Shown here piece after piece: positions 6,301 to 9,219 of a stretch of 9,219 bases of DNA (positions are counted from its first letter, which is position 1; each line of letters begins with the position of its first letter). Where the stretch lies: the NCBI GenBank assembly GCA_905373625.1, contig CAJPTS010000056.1:1-9219 (forward strand), given 5' to 3'. The position numbers and the translations under genes are program-made. The notes under the pieces were generated by a model, which worked only from the letters and a program-made list of their open reading frames with translations, ran no database searches and had not been told where the DNA came from. Origin of the DNA: Bacteroidia bacterium (lineage in GTDB: Bacteria; Bacteroidota; Bacteroidia; Bacteroidales; CAJPTX01).

Positions 6301-9117
6301 ATCATTATCTACCAGAAGGCGTAATTGAGCGCTCTCGGCTTGATCAGGCGACGTGGTCATCAATGCGTAGGTAACAAACTGAATTTTAGTATCTTGGGGT
6401 AGAGATGTGAGGTCTAGATTACAGAGTTCTAAACGTCCGACATTGTCGCGTTGCTCAAATGGTTTGCTCCAATCGCTTGGTGGCGTATCTGCCGCTAGTC
6501 GGATCGTATGTGAACCAATGGGAAGCCCAGTCCCTGCAGCCGTCTCTGCGCGTGCAAACTGCACATTCTTACCGCGCGTGATGTAAGTATACTTCAGTGG
6601 CCAGCTTACGAATGATTCGAAGTATGGGAGCTGTGCTAAAGTCAGGTTAAGCTGTGCTGGTTTGTTTGACACAACCGCGATACTCCTAGCGCCCGCAAAC
6701 CCATCTGCGTGGCGTGCACGCACAGCGTAAACATTGCGCTCATTCTTCACTTCTTCATTTTTGAGCATATACTCCGTGGCGGTCACTGTAGCTAATGATT
6801 CGTACTGTTCTGTAGCCAAATTCAGACGGAGTACTTCGTACTCCTTTGCCCCTTCTGTAGACATCCATGTAAGCTTCCAGCCTGCTGTAGTGCAATATGC
6901 GTCCTCCAGATTGAGGCGTTTCACTTGATGCATTACGGTGAAGGGGGCTTCCATCTTCTGTATACCCCCCTTTTGGTCTGTTATACGGAGAAACGCCTCA
7001 TTTGTAGGTTTTAGATCCGCCGGAAGGCGTACTGCCGAATGATGTGGGTATTCGCCGAGGTTCTGATAGGTCTTTCCGCCATCTACCGAGAGTTCCACGC
7101 GTAGCGGGGCTACCATGTTCTCTACGCGTAAATAAAACATTTCCCCAGGCTCGTAGATCTCTGCAGGCAGAGGCGAGAAGATCTGCGGTTTTTGGAAATC
7201 GTAGTACCAAACAACAGCGTAGGGCTGTGTATCGCCCATTTTCAAGGTTCCTGCAACGGAAACAGTAGTCTCGCCTTCCGCTGGATTATCTATAGTAACC
7301 TGCTCGATATTATCTACCTCATTGCGTGCACGTACGGCATTCTCTGCAGGTGCATCTTTTTTCAATGTCCAAGGCAACACCATAGCACCACCGCAAACGA
7401 CCGAGAGATCCAAGTCGTTTATCAGAGCTTTCTCGCCATGCGCATATTCCTTGCGTGAAACAGGGTCATTCCAACAAAGCATCACACGGAGCTGTTTTAC
7501 TCCCGCTGGCACGTTAATTTTTAGCGTCTTTGGCGCACCGCCCGCCTCAAATTCATCCGTAGTATACCACTTGTTTTCCAGTACGTCTAGCGCAGCAACA
7601 GCGTCGAGAATTCCGAACCCATATTCATAGTCGGGACCAGGATGTCCAGCATCGCGTGCAGTGTTCGCCACTAATGCCTTTAAGAAATAATTCAGTGGAG
7701 TAGCACCACCATTCAATTGGCGATAACGTTGCGTAAGAAGCGCTAGATGACCAGTTACCGTGGGGCAAGCCATCGACGTTCCGTCATAACGCACATAGCG
7801 TTGATCATTTATCGTAGAGAATACAGAAGCGCCTCTTGCACAAATTGTGGGAAGAATACGCCCATCGTCTGTCGGACCATAGCTAGTGAATGACGTCGTA
7901 GTCCCGAAGACATTGACAGCGCCTACACTGATCACATTCTTCATGTTATTCGTAAGCGCTCCGTAGGTCATCCCAGCGCATTTACCCTGTTCATTCCCGA
8001 GCGCATAAACATGCGTCAGTGTGGGAGCTAATAAGGCAATGATGTCTGAGTTCTGATTGTGGAAAAAGCTATAAGAGAATTTGTTGACCTGATTACAAAA
8101 CCATTGTAAGGGGGCTCCATAAGAGTTTTGAGTAAGCGAGATCTTTTCTTGTTTCCAAAGGTTGAACATTTCCTGTGCTACGGAGAGCCCGTTCGATTGT
8201 AGATCGAAATTGTTCGTCCAAAGTTCAGCTTCGGGAGCAATTCCTCTGCCTTGTTCATCCAACAAACCAGCGCCTATCACAGTACCAGCCACGTGCATCC
8301 CGTGCGCCTCGGATGCCGAAACGGGGTCTTCAAACTCTACACAATGGACACGATTGCCATAATCTACGTGATCGCCCACATTACTATCCCATAGTCCGAT
8401 CTTTTCCCCTTTTCCAGTCAGCCCTCGTCCTCCCAAAGGCTCAGCGAGGCGAAGAAGTGTTCCGCCACTCAATTGTGCCGCTCCGCGATTGAGAAGTACA
8501 CGCGGTGGTTCGCACCACTGTATATAGGCTATTGCTTCGTGTTCTGCAAGGGCTTCCAGATCCTCTCGCGTGGCAGTTACTGTTACCTCTCGCAACGTTA
8601 ATGACGGTTGGGTATACTCTAGTGCTTTGGAGTCGAGAAGACGTTTTATGTGTTCCCAGCTTGCACTTTCAAACCACGAGAGCGACATTTTGAACTTATC
8701 GCCCACTTCCACCCAGTTGGGGTGCTCCGCTTTTTGGACAAAGGCAGTGGGAAGCTTCCAAGCGCCGCGGATAGGTGTTACTACTCGCAGCCCCGTACCT
8801 ACGAAATCGCTAGGACGTTTTCCCGAAGGAATAGAGGCGTAATAGGCGTTGTTCCCCAAATAGTCTCCTAGGCTCACCTGCTTTTGTGCTAAGAGTTCAG
8901 AGTATACCTTACCTTTTTCAAACTGAACGAGCACATTCAGCTTTTCACCAGTCGGTACGCCAAGTTCCAGACTGGAAGTCTTTGAGACTCCGCCATGCCT
9001 TGTATGAGTTACATTCGTTTCTAGGTAGATCTCTCGATCTCCGAAACGAATTGCCTCTTGTGCCAAAGCAAAGGTGCCAAAGCACAAAAAGACGATCAAC
9101 AGAATATTTCGTTTCAT
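328..9117 (-). CDS. Giant T9SS-secreted subtilisin-like (S8) serine protease with adhesin-type modules
   Basis: The product is about 2929 residues. Residue numbers in all entries count from the ATG at 9115-9117, so codon n covers 9118-3n to 9120-3n. An in-frame ATG lies 15 nt upstream (9130-9132). I prefer the inner one because it gives a textbook signal peptide (MKRN, then a hydrophobic run ending FALA) and a leader of about 20 nt after the -7-like box. Neither start has a Shine-Dalgarno sequence, which is usual in Bacteroidota. An S8 peptidase with Asp244, His272, Asn375 and Ser448 is followed by some 20 mostly beta-sandwich modules and a C-terminal sorting domain. Known T9SS subtilases are typically a third of this length or less. 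The expected role is proteolysis plus adhesion at the cell surface or in the medium. The reading frame is intact and ends in TAA. The gene stands alone here, with terminators on its 3' side. No gene symbol is assigned because no specific orthologue was recognised. Confidence 0.96.
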   Translation of the reverse strand: MKRNILLIVFLCFGTFALAQEAIRFGDREIYLETNVTHTRHGGVSKTSSLELGVPTGEKLNVLVQFEKGKVYSELLAQKQVSLGDYLGNNAYYASIPSGKRPSDFVGTGLRVVTPIRGAWKLPTAFVQKAEHPNWVEVGDKFKMSLSWFESASWEHIKRLLDSKALEYTQPSLTLREVTVTATREDLEALAEHEAIAYIQWCEPPRVLLNRGAAQLSGGTLLRLAEPLGGRGLTGKGEKIGLWDSNVGDHVDYGNRVHCVEFEDPVSASEAHGMHVAGTVIGAGLLDEQGRGIAPEAELWTNNFDLQSNGLSVAQEMFNLWKQEKISLTQNSYGAPLQWFCNQVNKFSYSFFHNQNSDIIALLAPTLTHVYALGNEQGKCAGMTYGALTNNMKNVISVGAVNVFGTTTSFTSYGPTDDGRILPTICARGASVFSTINDQRYVRYDGTSMACPTVTGHLALLTQRYRQLNGGATPLNYFLKALVANTARDAGHPGPDYEYGFGILDAVAALDVLENKWYTTDEFEAGGAPKTLKINVPAGVKQLRVMLCWNDPVSRKEYAHGEKALINDLDLSVVCGGAMVLPWTLKKDAPAENAVRARNEVDNIEQVTIDNPAEGETTVSVAGTLKMGDTQPYAVVWYYDFQKPQIFSPLPAEIYEPGEMFYLRVENMVAPLRVELSVDGGKTYQNLGEYPHHSAVRLPADLKPTNEAFLRITDQKGGIQKMEAPFTVMHQVKRLNLEDAYCTTAGWKLTWMSTEGAKEYEVLRLNLATEQYESLATVTATEYMLKNEEVKNERNVYAVRARHADGFAGARSIAVVSNKPAQLNLTLAQLPYFESFVSWPLKYTYITRGKNVQFARAETAAGTGLPIGSHTIRLAADTPPSDWSKPFEQRDNVGRLELCNLDLTSLPQDTKIQFVTYALMTTSPDQAESAQLRLLVDNDEIADVQGRKHIIGDDGEHTYTWDLTPFAGKKIKLALETALYDKDNRFLILYYEVTRAIERPELFVQGIKPIEAKANMGEEQIAFTLRNNSSVTMKEVPVSVQVDGKVVYANTLKDLTAFEDREVVCTADFSYDGVEGKKFEVIARADVEGDADPSNNVSRIEVYNKGNVILMPPVRYAFLGGQWLDIPRHDSIRVTGSARFTDMGGALENYKAKENSTLLLLPQTPGRVIQVTFHEWDLGAGDTLSVYTNDVPRSLKLVKHPRTHVLGGQGKMRVFISEAANGGIAFQQWSRGNKPGKGWIADVKEVELQNQWKLVALKEVVASDGQHATVEAAIENLCPVKLTNVAIVLSKDGQKKRYVIPTLAPKAVTRFTIPEKWDVTPPMRMELQAELALDGDTSDNTASLIIVHDAFWPNGSIRKEKELYIAGVGRYGGRSVECQPSKKISYMPWVKMPLYTLSDNVIKVELNNSVDAKYASAKLRIWVDLDPSDNELKDAAPELNVVPLEEGKKSYHVSVDLSHVANLQAGKCRMRLMLASDEDYAKFKAGEAIEWGHVVDITAELTVAEHPLVKDLAVVDILNLKSGSNLSADNKLVVKVRNKGFAAVEKVKLALKVDGVEKQTKEFTQSVAPFGGEATIEWEDAHIDLSVVGKHEIEVTQTEKDGVAYNDKYSKTVYHLVPPSNKLYVLEYQSSGSAPEGVRMPDFEIDPDEVNVTFEGWWRFDNKQAQVLIDAPGVWLAIPYKAKRYEDNTLVLVCGRTQANVTKLPVIKYGQWQHIAVTLEKKRDYEFGFNYTDTHIYVDGVEADCYQLDNDSFSVGEFTVSPILSGAMGMFRVWDTDRTAEEIKNNRTKSVRKADGSLEKDCMAEFTLTEGRLSLIASGDEHLGYLQSSDPSTVWTPIKRLISSVVFEKQLLPSQYVSENKISVRVPSDFSSWSSVKLKFIQEWPNTKITKAGTPVDENTVLDFSAPSHTLSFKATIDDLFGKQLEQDFEVELLADRSSACDILKLSLLTAENPNLKTNVEVNNPSQAILLAPESTSAATPLDWKNLKVHFNAISPNASLYYGDEKIVLGTSKVLDLSQPKLLQVVAENGRDVKYYSLQLALPQSITWNSEKLTIPYSGVPIALDAVASSGFACSYYTLDPSIATINAEGKLVTVGIGTTTIVALQNGDNIYQAATKVERKVEVTPVPLTITMKPATMAQGDKLPTFQFEYTGLQFAETEPIYRPNYVVKLADGKFWDASLPALSKGSYEVVPTDYTAPYQKGAYTVTCKPGTLEVSAPTTAQEVIITLCDAQNAPLENATLWCGKTKYMSDATGKVTMFLLPDKYICRAMKEGYTPATTSFEVNDEKLTLTLILAQYAHTLTYTADDNGLIIGTAVQRVAAGGTGTAVVAAPKSLAYRFKQWSDGKTEATRTEADVKTDMALKAEFEEAIYSISYAVSEGGEFVAGALEQQKVAYGKDAAPVTVQAKPGYRFLSWSDGNTELTRHDKAIEKDAELVAIFMQPYSIAWKENFDFGTKVLQHWLIDPPTIGKGWVLRPKNMIHKLHTGEGTVLMIDPKSEELYYTGRVYSPWLSLANRANASVKLSFHSWFGIPFGYGATAVLQYQFEDNNWVDAVTMAASTGEEVAVTFVLTDVHLIGHSLVRFRWVFTNTSFESWWAIDDILVQYDPSPADAITLTYVAGENGTVHEKGSTKTPSDKIVLVTNAANTQVIEALPATGYIFDKWSDGVTTAERKDNAFVHVRAIFKRIEQPKHTVTYTAGENGRIEGMAYQQIEHGMSSEVVVAIPDAGFKFLKWSDKSIQNPRTDLVESDITVEALFAEATYQYTLQYTTPEHGKVVVVQDGKELASDAKIEPNTSITITAVPDPDYKIESLTVNGIDFDSGESLVVKGNVTIAATFVSTKKKPEAVEETSTFANVRIMPNPFSDQFRVVHDYLQGTYTLLNTHGVVVRSGVLENTETLINTAALPAGVYLLRLSVGIATTTYRVVKQ
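331..555 (-). other. T9SS type A C-terminal sorting domain, residues 2855-2929
   Basis: A charged linker (KKKPEAVEETS, about 2842-2852) leads into NVRIMPNPFSDQFRVV, with the diagnostic PNPF motif (PNP at 2861-2863). Then follow the strand YTLLNTHGVVVRSG, LINTAALPAGVYLLRL (GVYLLRL at 2909-2915) and the terminal YRVVKQ. This is the Por secretion C-terminal domain. In characterised systems it directs cargo through the outer-membrane translocon, after which the sortase-like PorU removes it and usually attaches A-LPS. The adjacent basic/acidic linker is where cleavage would be expected. The domain ends the protein exactly at the stop codon, as the family does. Confidence 0.93.
598..1281 (-). repeat. 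InlB-type repeats 3, 4 and 5, residues 2613-2687, 2693-2761 and 2764-2840
   Basis: Repeat 3 (1057-1281) has GYIFDKWSDGVTTAERKD with Trp2664. Repeat 4 (835-1041) has GFKFLKWSDKSIQNPR with Trp2735, where the Gly of WSDG is Lys. Repeat 5 (598-828) keeps the start (YTLQYTTPEHGKVVV) and the end (ATF) but has lost the WSDG box; its middle reads YKIESLTVNGIDF. That 'yki..ltvnG' variant is itself a common InlB sub-form. The array degenerates toward the C-terminus and ends about 15 residues before the sorting domain. Confidence 0.8.
1297..1791 (-). other. MAM/cleaved-adhesin-like module splitting the InlB repeats, residues 2443-2607
   Basis: The module opens IAWKENFDFGTKVLQHWLID and has GWVLRPKNMIHKLHTGEG, VYSPWLSLANRANASVKLSF, VLQYQFEDNNWVDAV and the closing SWWAIDDILVQYDP. 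This is the 'eNFd....l..W', 'l.SP.idls....a.l.F....', 'W.iDdi.V' plan shared by MAM domains and the cleaved-adhesin domains of gingipains and haemagglutinins. It lies between InlB-type repeats 2 and 3, as if inserted into a repeat array. It is a probable binding module. Confidence 0.7.
1795..2223 (-). repeat. InlB-type (WSDG) repeats 1 and 2, residues 2299-2369 and 2371-2441
   Basis: Two adjacent repeats of about 71 residues, each with 'h.i.Y....gG........q.v..G....v.A.p...yrF..WSDG.te..R......d..l.A.F'. The WSDG tryptophans are at 2343 and 2416, 73 residues apart. This is the divergent InlB B-repeat (Flg_new_2-like) family, common in surface proteins of Bacteroidota and Firmicutes. At the DNA level repeat 1 spans 2011-2223 and repeat 2 spans 1795-2007. 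The two are clearly diverged in sequence. Confidence 0.85.
2233..2457 (-). other. Carboxypeptidase-regulatory-like (CNA-B-like) module, residues 2221-2295
   Basis: VIITLCDAQNAPLENATLWC, then SDATGKVTMFLLPDKYICRAMKEGY, follows the 'v.v.d..g.pl.nA.v.......t...G.v.f.llp..Y...a...gy' plan of carboxypeptidase-regulatory and CNA-B transthyretin-like folds. It is a short rigid spacer between the MBG-like module and the InlB-type repeats. Confidence 0.65.
2464..2742 (-). other. MBG-like module, residues 2126-2218
   Basis: PLTITMKPATMAQGDKLPTF, then FEYTGLQFAETE, KGSYEVVPT and YTVTCKPGTLEVS match the MBG domain plan: 'l.it...at..yGd..P.f...y.Gf...d....l', then 'G.Y.i....' and a closing 'Y.v....g.L.V'. 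MBG domains are named for 'mostly beta-strand, often with Gly' and typically follow Big-type Ig modules in large adhesins. Confidence 0.7.
2746..2985 (-). other. Bacterial Ig-like (Big_2-like) module, residues 2045-2124
   Basis: ITWNSEKLTIPYSGVPIALD starts the unit. The core is YTLDPSIATINAEGKLVTVG followed by IGTTTIVALQNGDNIYQAAT and KVERKVEV. The 's.....iA.i...G.l.....G.t.I.A...G...y.aa....v.v' pattern is the classic Big_2/BIg form. In secreted proteins it acts as a stalk, and it is often followed by an MBG domain, as it is here. Confidence 0.7.
2995..3600 (-). other. Tandem cadherin-like beta-sandwich pair, residues 1840-2041
   Basis: Two consecutive units of about 100 residues share a plan: an N-terminal Leu/Val strand, a loop, 'V.L.FI......i....tpVDENTVLDFSAP' then 'L.F.A' in the first, and 'LKVHFN.ISPNASLYYG.....VLDLSQPKLLQVVAENGRDVKYYSLQL' in the second. 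The 'lDls.p..l.V.AedG..k.Y.l.l' ending is typical of Cadherin-like/DUF5018-type sandwiches in Bacteroidota. The assignment to a fold is reasonable; the family name is tentative. Confidence 0.45.
3667..4254 (-). other. LamG/concanavalin A-like lectin module, residues 1622-1817
   Basis: The segments VTFEGWWRFDN, QWQHIAVTLEKKRDYEF, THIYVDGVEAD and GAMGMFRVWDTDRTAEEIKN give the strand order of Laminin_G_3 domains: 'fTvs.Wvr', 'W.HvA.t.d', 'lYvDG', then 'g.i.evriw...lt..ei..n'. The tail MAEFTLTEGRLSLIASGD also fits ('y.l.eg.g....d.sg'). These domains usually bind glycans or matrix proteins. This is one of the most recognisable adhesive modules of the protein. Confidence 0.8.
4273..4596 (-). other. 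CARDB-like module 3, residues 1508-1615
   Basis: VKDLAVVDILNLKSGSNLSA, then KLVVKVRNKGFAAVEKVKLALKV and an Asp-Gly, then GEATIEWEDAHIDLSVVGKH and a final YNDKYSKTVYH, is the clearest of the three CARDB-like copies. The 'v.v.NkG.....v.l.l.vdG' motif is intact, followed by 'g....v.W......G.h.i.v'. Three copies separated by other modules suggest growth by insertion or duplication of modules. Confidence 0.65.
4606..5037 (-). other. GEVED-like module, residues 1361-1504
   Basis: AKLRIWVDLDPSDNELKDAA, then SYHVSVDLSHVANLQAGKCR, MRLMLASDEDY and GEAIEWGHVVDITAELTV, reproduce the order of a GEVED domain: a strand with 'v.vwiD.n.d..f.d', a 'ip..a..G.trmRv' strand and a terminal 'GE.eDY.v.i'. Here the name-giving GEVEDY motif has drifted to GEAIEWGHVVDI. 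GEVED domains are frequent in T9SS cargo of Bacteroidota and are thought to be accessory binding or structural units. Confidence 0.55.
5074..5367 (-). other. CARDB-like module 2, residues 1251-1348
   Basis: WKLVALKEVVASDGQHATVE leads into AAIENLCPVKLTNVAIVLSKDG, then a 'tL.p......f' strand pair and LALDGDTSDNTASLIIV. The 'v.v.N....l.n..v.l..dG' core and the closing 'D...DN.a' are the CARDB hallmarks. It sits between the CUB-like and GEVED-like modules. Confidence 0.5.
5374..5796 (-). other. CUB-like module, residues 1108-1248
   Basis: RVIQVTFHEWDLGAGDTLSVYTND, with a later strand GGQGKMRVFISEAANGGIAFQQW, follows the CUB logic: 'v.l.F..f.l...D.L.vyd' and then a 'g.l.v.f.sd......GF' strand. 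The ending GKGWIADVKEVE is also CUB-like ('GF.a.v'). Bacteroidota T9SS cargo often carries CUB-like domains without the cysteines of animal CUBs, as here. Function is unassigned beyond probable protein or glycan contact. Confidence 0.5.
5809..6120 (-). other. CARDB-like module 1, residues 1000-1103
   Basis: ELFVQGIKPIEAKANMGEEQ followed by IAFTLRNNSSVTMKEVPVSV and QVDGKVVYANTLKDL, then DADPSNNVSRIEVY, matches the CARDB pattern (cell-adhesion-related Ig-like domain): 'l.v..i.p......g....v.v.N.g......v.v.l.vdG' and a terminal 'D.d.sNN'. It is one of three such modules in the protein; the others are at 5074-5367 and 4273-4596. Confidence 0.6.
6133..6639 (-). other. Jelly-roll (cleaved adhesin/galactose-binding-like) module, residues 827-995
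   Basis: The module opens with LPYFESFVSWPLKYTYITRG, resembling the 'lPy.E.F....P.gW' start of cleaved-adhesin and related jelly-rolls of Bacteroidota surface proteins. It continues with IRLAADTPPSDWSKPF, a strand-rich core with AQLRLLVDNDEIADV, and HTYTWDLTPFAGKKIKLALE, which resembles the 'w..i.lsaYaGk.i.l.f.t' strand pair of this fold. It ends FLILYYEVTR, where related modules often have 'idd..v'. It is likely a ligand-binding or structural module. No ligand can be named. Confidence 0.5.
6661..7191 (-). other. Ig-like plus fibronectin III-like modules, residues 643-819
   Basis: Residues 643-730 read as an Ig-like sandwich (IFSPLPAEIYEPGEMFYLRV, VELSVDGGKTYQNLGEY, AFLRITDQKGG), a form common beside fibronectin repeats. 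Residues 732-819 carry an Fn3-like pattern: the strand GWKLTWMSTEGAKEYEVLRL, then YESLATVTATEYML, then YAVRARHADGFAGARS. These are normally spacer or binding modules. The family assignments rest on strand pattern and a few Trp/Tyr anchor residues, so the fold class is more certain than the exact family. Confidence 0.5.
7198..7569 (-). other. Post-catalytic beta-sandwich of S8 proteases, residues 517-640
   Basis: The pattern LRVMLCWNDPVSRKEYAHG, then ALINDLDLSVV, then NEVDNIEQVTIDNPAEGE and QPYAVVWYYD is the 'L.v.L.W.Dp / l.NDLDL.v / dN.Eqv.i..p..G / qpYAlv' pattern of the jelly-roll domain that directly follows the catalytic domain in KP-43-like and many Bacteroidota subtilases. In those enzymes it binds calcium and stabilises the protease. 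It is a structural companion of the peptidase and probably marks the end of the ancestral enzyme before the added modules. Confidence 0.75.
7585..8415 (-). other. Peptidase S8 (subtilisin) catalytic domain, residues 235-511
   Basis: All four functional residues are present in order. Asp244 is in KIGLWDSNVG (codon 8386-8388). His272 is in AHGMHVAGTVIGAG (codon 8302-8304). Asn375, the oxyanion residue, is in VYALGNEQG (codon 7993-7995). Ser448 is in GTSMACPTVTG (codon 7774-7776). The segments SLTQNSYGAP and FTSYGPTDDGRILPTICARG match the substrate-binding and post-Asn segments of the family. The C-terminal helix carries YGFGILDAVAALD, the usual 'G.G.lda..A' ending. Two signature positions are atypical: Asp is followed by Ser-Asn instead of Thr/Ser-Gly, and HGTH reads HGMH. 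Neither removes a catalytic residue, so an active enzyme is expected. Substrate preference cannot be read from the sequence. Confidence 0.95.
8428..9060 (-). other. N-terminal propeptide-like region, residues 20-230
   Basis: About 210 residues separate the signal peptide from the catalytic domain. The segment LNVLVQFEKG near residue 60 and the later VTVTATREDLEALAEHEAI followed by AYIQW (about 178-201) resemble the beta-strand, then Asp/Leu-rich helix, then 'YI' pattern of subtilase prodomains, which fold the enzyme and inhibit it until removed. In the family such regions are usually cleaved off on activation. The exact processing site is not visible. It probably lies between about residues 200 and 235, before the KGEKIGLWDS strand that opens the protease core. 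Confidence 0.6.
9061..9117 (-). other. Sec signal peptide, residues 1-19
   Basis: Lys2-Arg3 is followed by a hydrophobic core (ILLIVFLCFGTF) and an Ala-Leu-Ala cleavage motif, so signal peptidase I cleavage is expected between Ala19 and Gln20. Gln as the first mature residue is common in Bacteroidota exported proteins, where it is often cyclised to pyroglutamate. If translation began at the upstream ATG the leader would gain MFFLL before the basic residues, an unusual n-region, which argues for the inner start. The Cys in the hydrophobic core is not in a lipobox. Confidence 0.9.
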
Positions 9118-9145
9118 TAGTAAAAAAAACATTAAACAAACTTCA

Positions 9146-9153
9146 CAAAATTA
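9146..9153 (-). promoter_or_regulatory. Bacteroidota -7-like promoter box TAATTTTG
   Basis: On the minus strand TAATTTTG matches the TAnnTTTG -7 consensus of Bacteroidota housekeeping promoters. Transcription would begin around 9138-9141, giving a leader of about 20 nt to the preferred ATG. No TTTG is present at the usual -33 spacing; that position falls inside the repeat motif at 9164-9186 and reads GGAC. The match is therefore one-sided and tentative. Confidence 0.35.
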
Positions 9154-9163
9154 GTGATTCTGT

Positions 9164-9186
9164 GTTATTGGTGTCCGGTAAAAATT
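9164..9186 (+). repeat. Repeat motif copy C, 5' flank of the giant gene
   Basis: GTTATTGGTGTCCGGTAAA (9164-9182) plus AATT is the third copy of the motif, in the same orientation as copy A. It lies about 47 bp upstream of the preferred start codon and immediately upstream of the -7-like box. If it is an element end, the element would extend rightward past the window edge. The partner copy, if any, is not in view. Confidence 0.7.
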
Positions 9187-9219
9187 TCAGAAGTGTCTTT
9201 TATGGCATGCAAAGCCTGA

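Noticed and set aside
6998..7210. A 70-codon minus-strand frame overlapping the protease gene
   Set aside because: It overlaps the Ig-like and post-catalytic region in another frame, has no recognisable domain and no start signal, and the main frame is well supported there.
463..8871. Many plus-strand open frames of 60-149 codons inside 463-8871 (for example 1043-1492, 3877-4242, 5819-6148)
   Set aside because: All are antisense to a continuous 2929-codon frame with clear domain homology throughout. Their translations show no recognisable domains and a composition typical of read-through of the opposite strand.
9061..9117. Possible lipoprotein signal because of a Cys in the hydrophobic core
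   Set aside because: The residues before Cys are V-F-L, which do not form a lipobox. A normal Ala-Leu-Ala signal peptidase I site follows, and T9SS cargo is not usually made as a lipoprotein.
8945..9139. A 64-codon minus-strand frame overlapping the 5' end of the gene
   Set aside because: The signal peptide and prodomain in the main frame explain this stretch. The alternative translation has no signal peptide or domain.

Overview
The window is almost filled by one gene on the minus strand. It encodes a secreted, multidomain subtilisin-like protein of about 2930 residues. The protein starts with a signal peptide and an S8 serine peptidase carrying a complete Asp/His/Ser/Asn active site. It continues for some 2400 residues through a chain of beta-sandwich modules of adhesin type and ends in a type IX secretion system (T9SS, Por) C-terminal sorting domain. 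T9SS is restricted to Bacteroidota. That, the lack of a Shine-Dalgarno sequence, a TAnnTTTG-like promoter element and a G+C content a little under half (judged by eye) point to a Bacteroidales host, plausibly Porphyromonas or a relative. The genus is inferred.

Layout on the + strand axis: 1-327 is noncoding. It holds two minus-oriented hairpins followed by T tracts (247-276 and 134-158) that terminate the big gene, and an inverted pair of a roughly 18-22 bp motif (90-117 and 191-212) that looks like the terminal inverted repeats of a MITE-sized element. 328-9117 is the gene, read leftward. 9118-9219 is its 5' flank, with a -7-like box and a third copy of the same motif (9164-9186).

Reading from the N-terminus, the modules are: signal peptide; propeptide region; S8 catalytic domain; the beta-sandwich that often follows it; Ig-like; Fn3-like; jelly-roll; CARDB-like 1; CUB-like; CARDB-like 2; GEVED-like; CARDB-like 3; LamG/concanavalin-like; a pair of cadherin-like sandwiches; bacterial Ig (Big_2-like); MBG-like; carboxypeptidase-regulatory-like; two InlB-type (WSDG) repeats; a MAM/cleaved-adhesin-like domain; three more InlB-type repeats; and the T9SS sorting domain. 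The likely role is a cell-surface or released protease-adhesin, exported by Sec, carried across the outer membrane by T9SS and anchored or released at the sorting domain.

No tRNA, rRNA, CRISPR array or second protein-coding gene can be supported. Domain names come from reading the translated sequence without a profile search. The peptidase, InlB-type repeats, LamG and sorting domain are the secure ones; the other sandwich boundaries are approximate.
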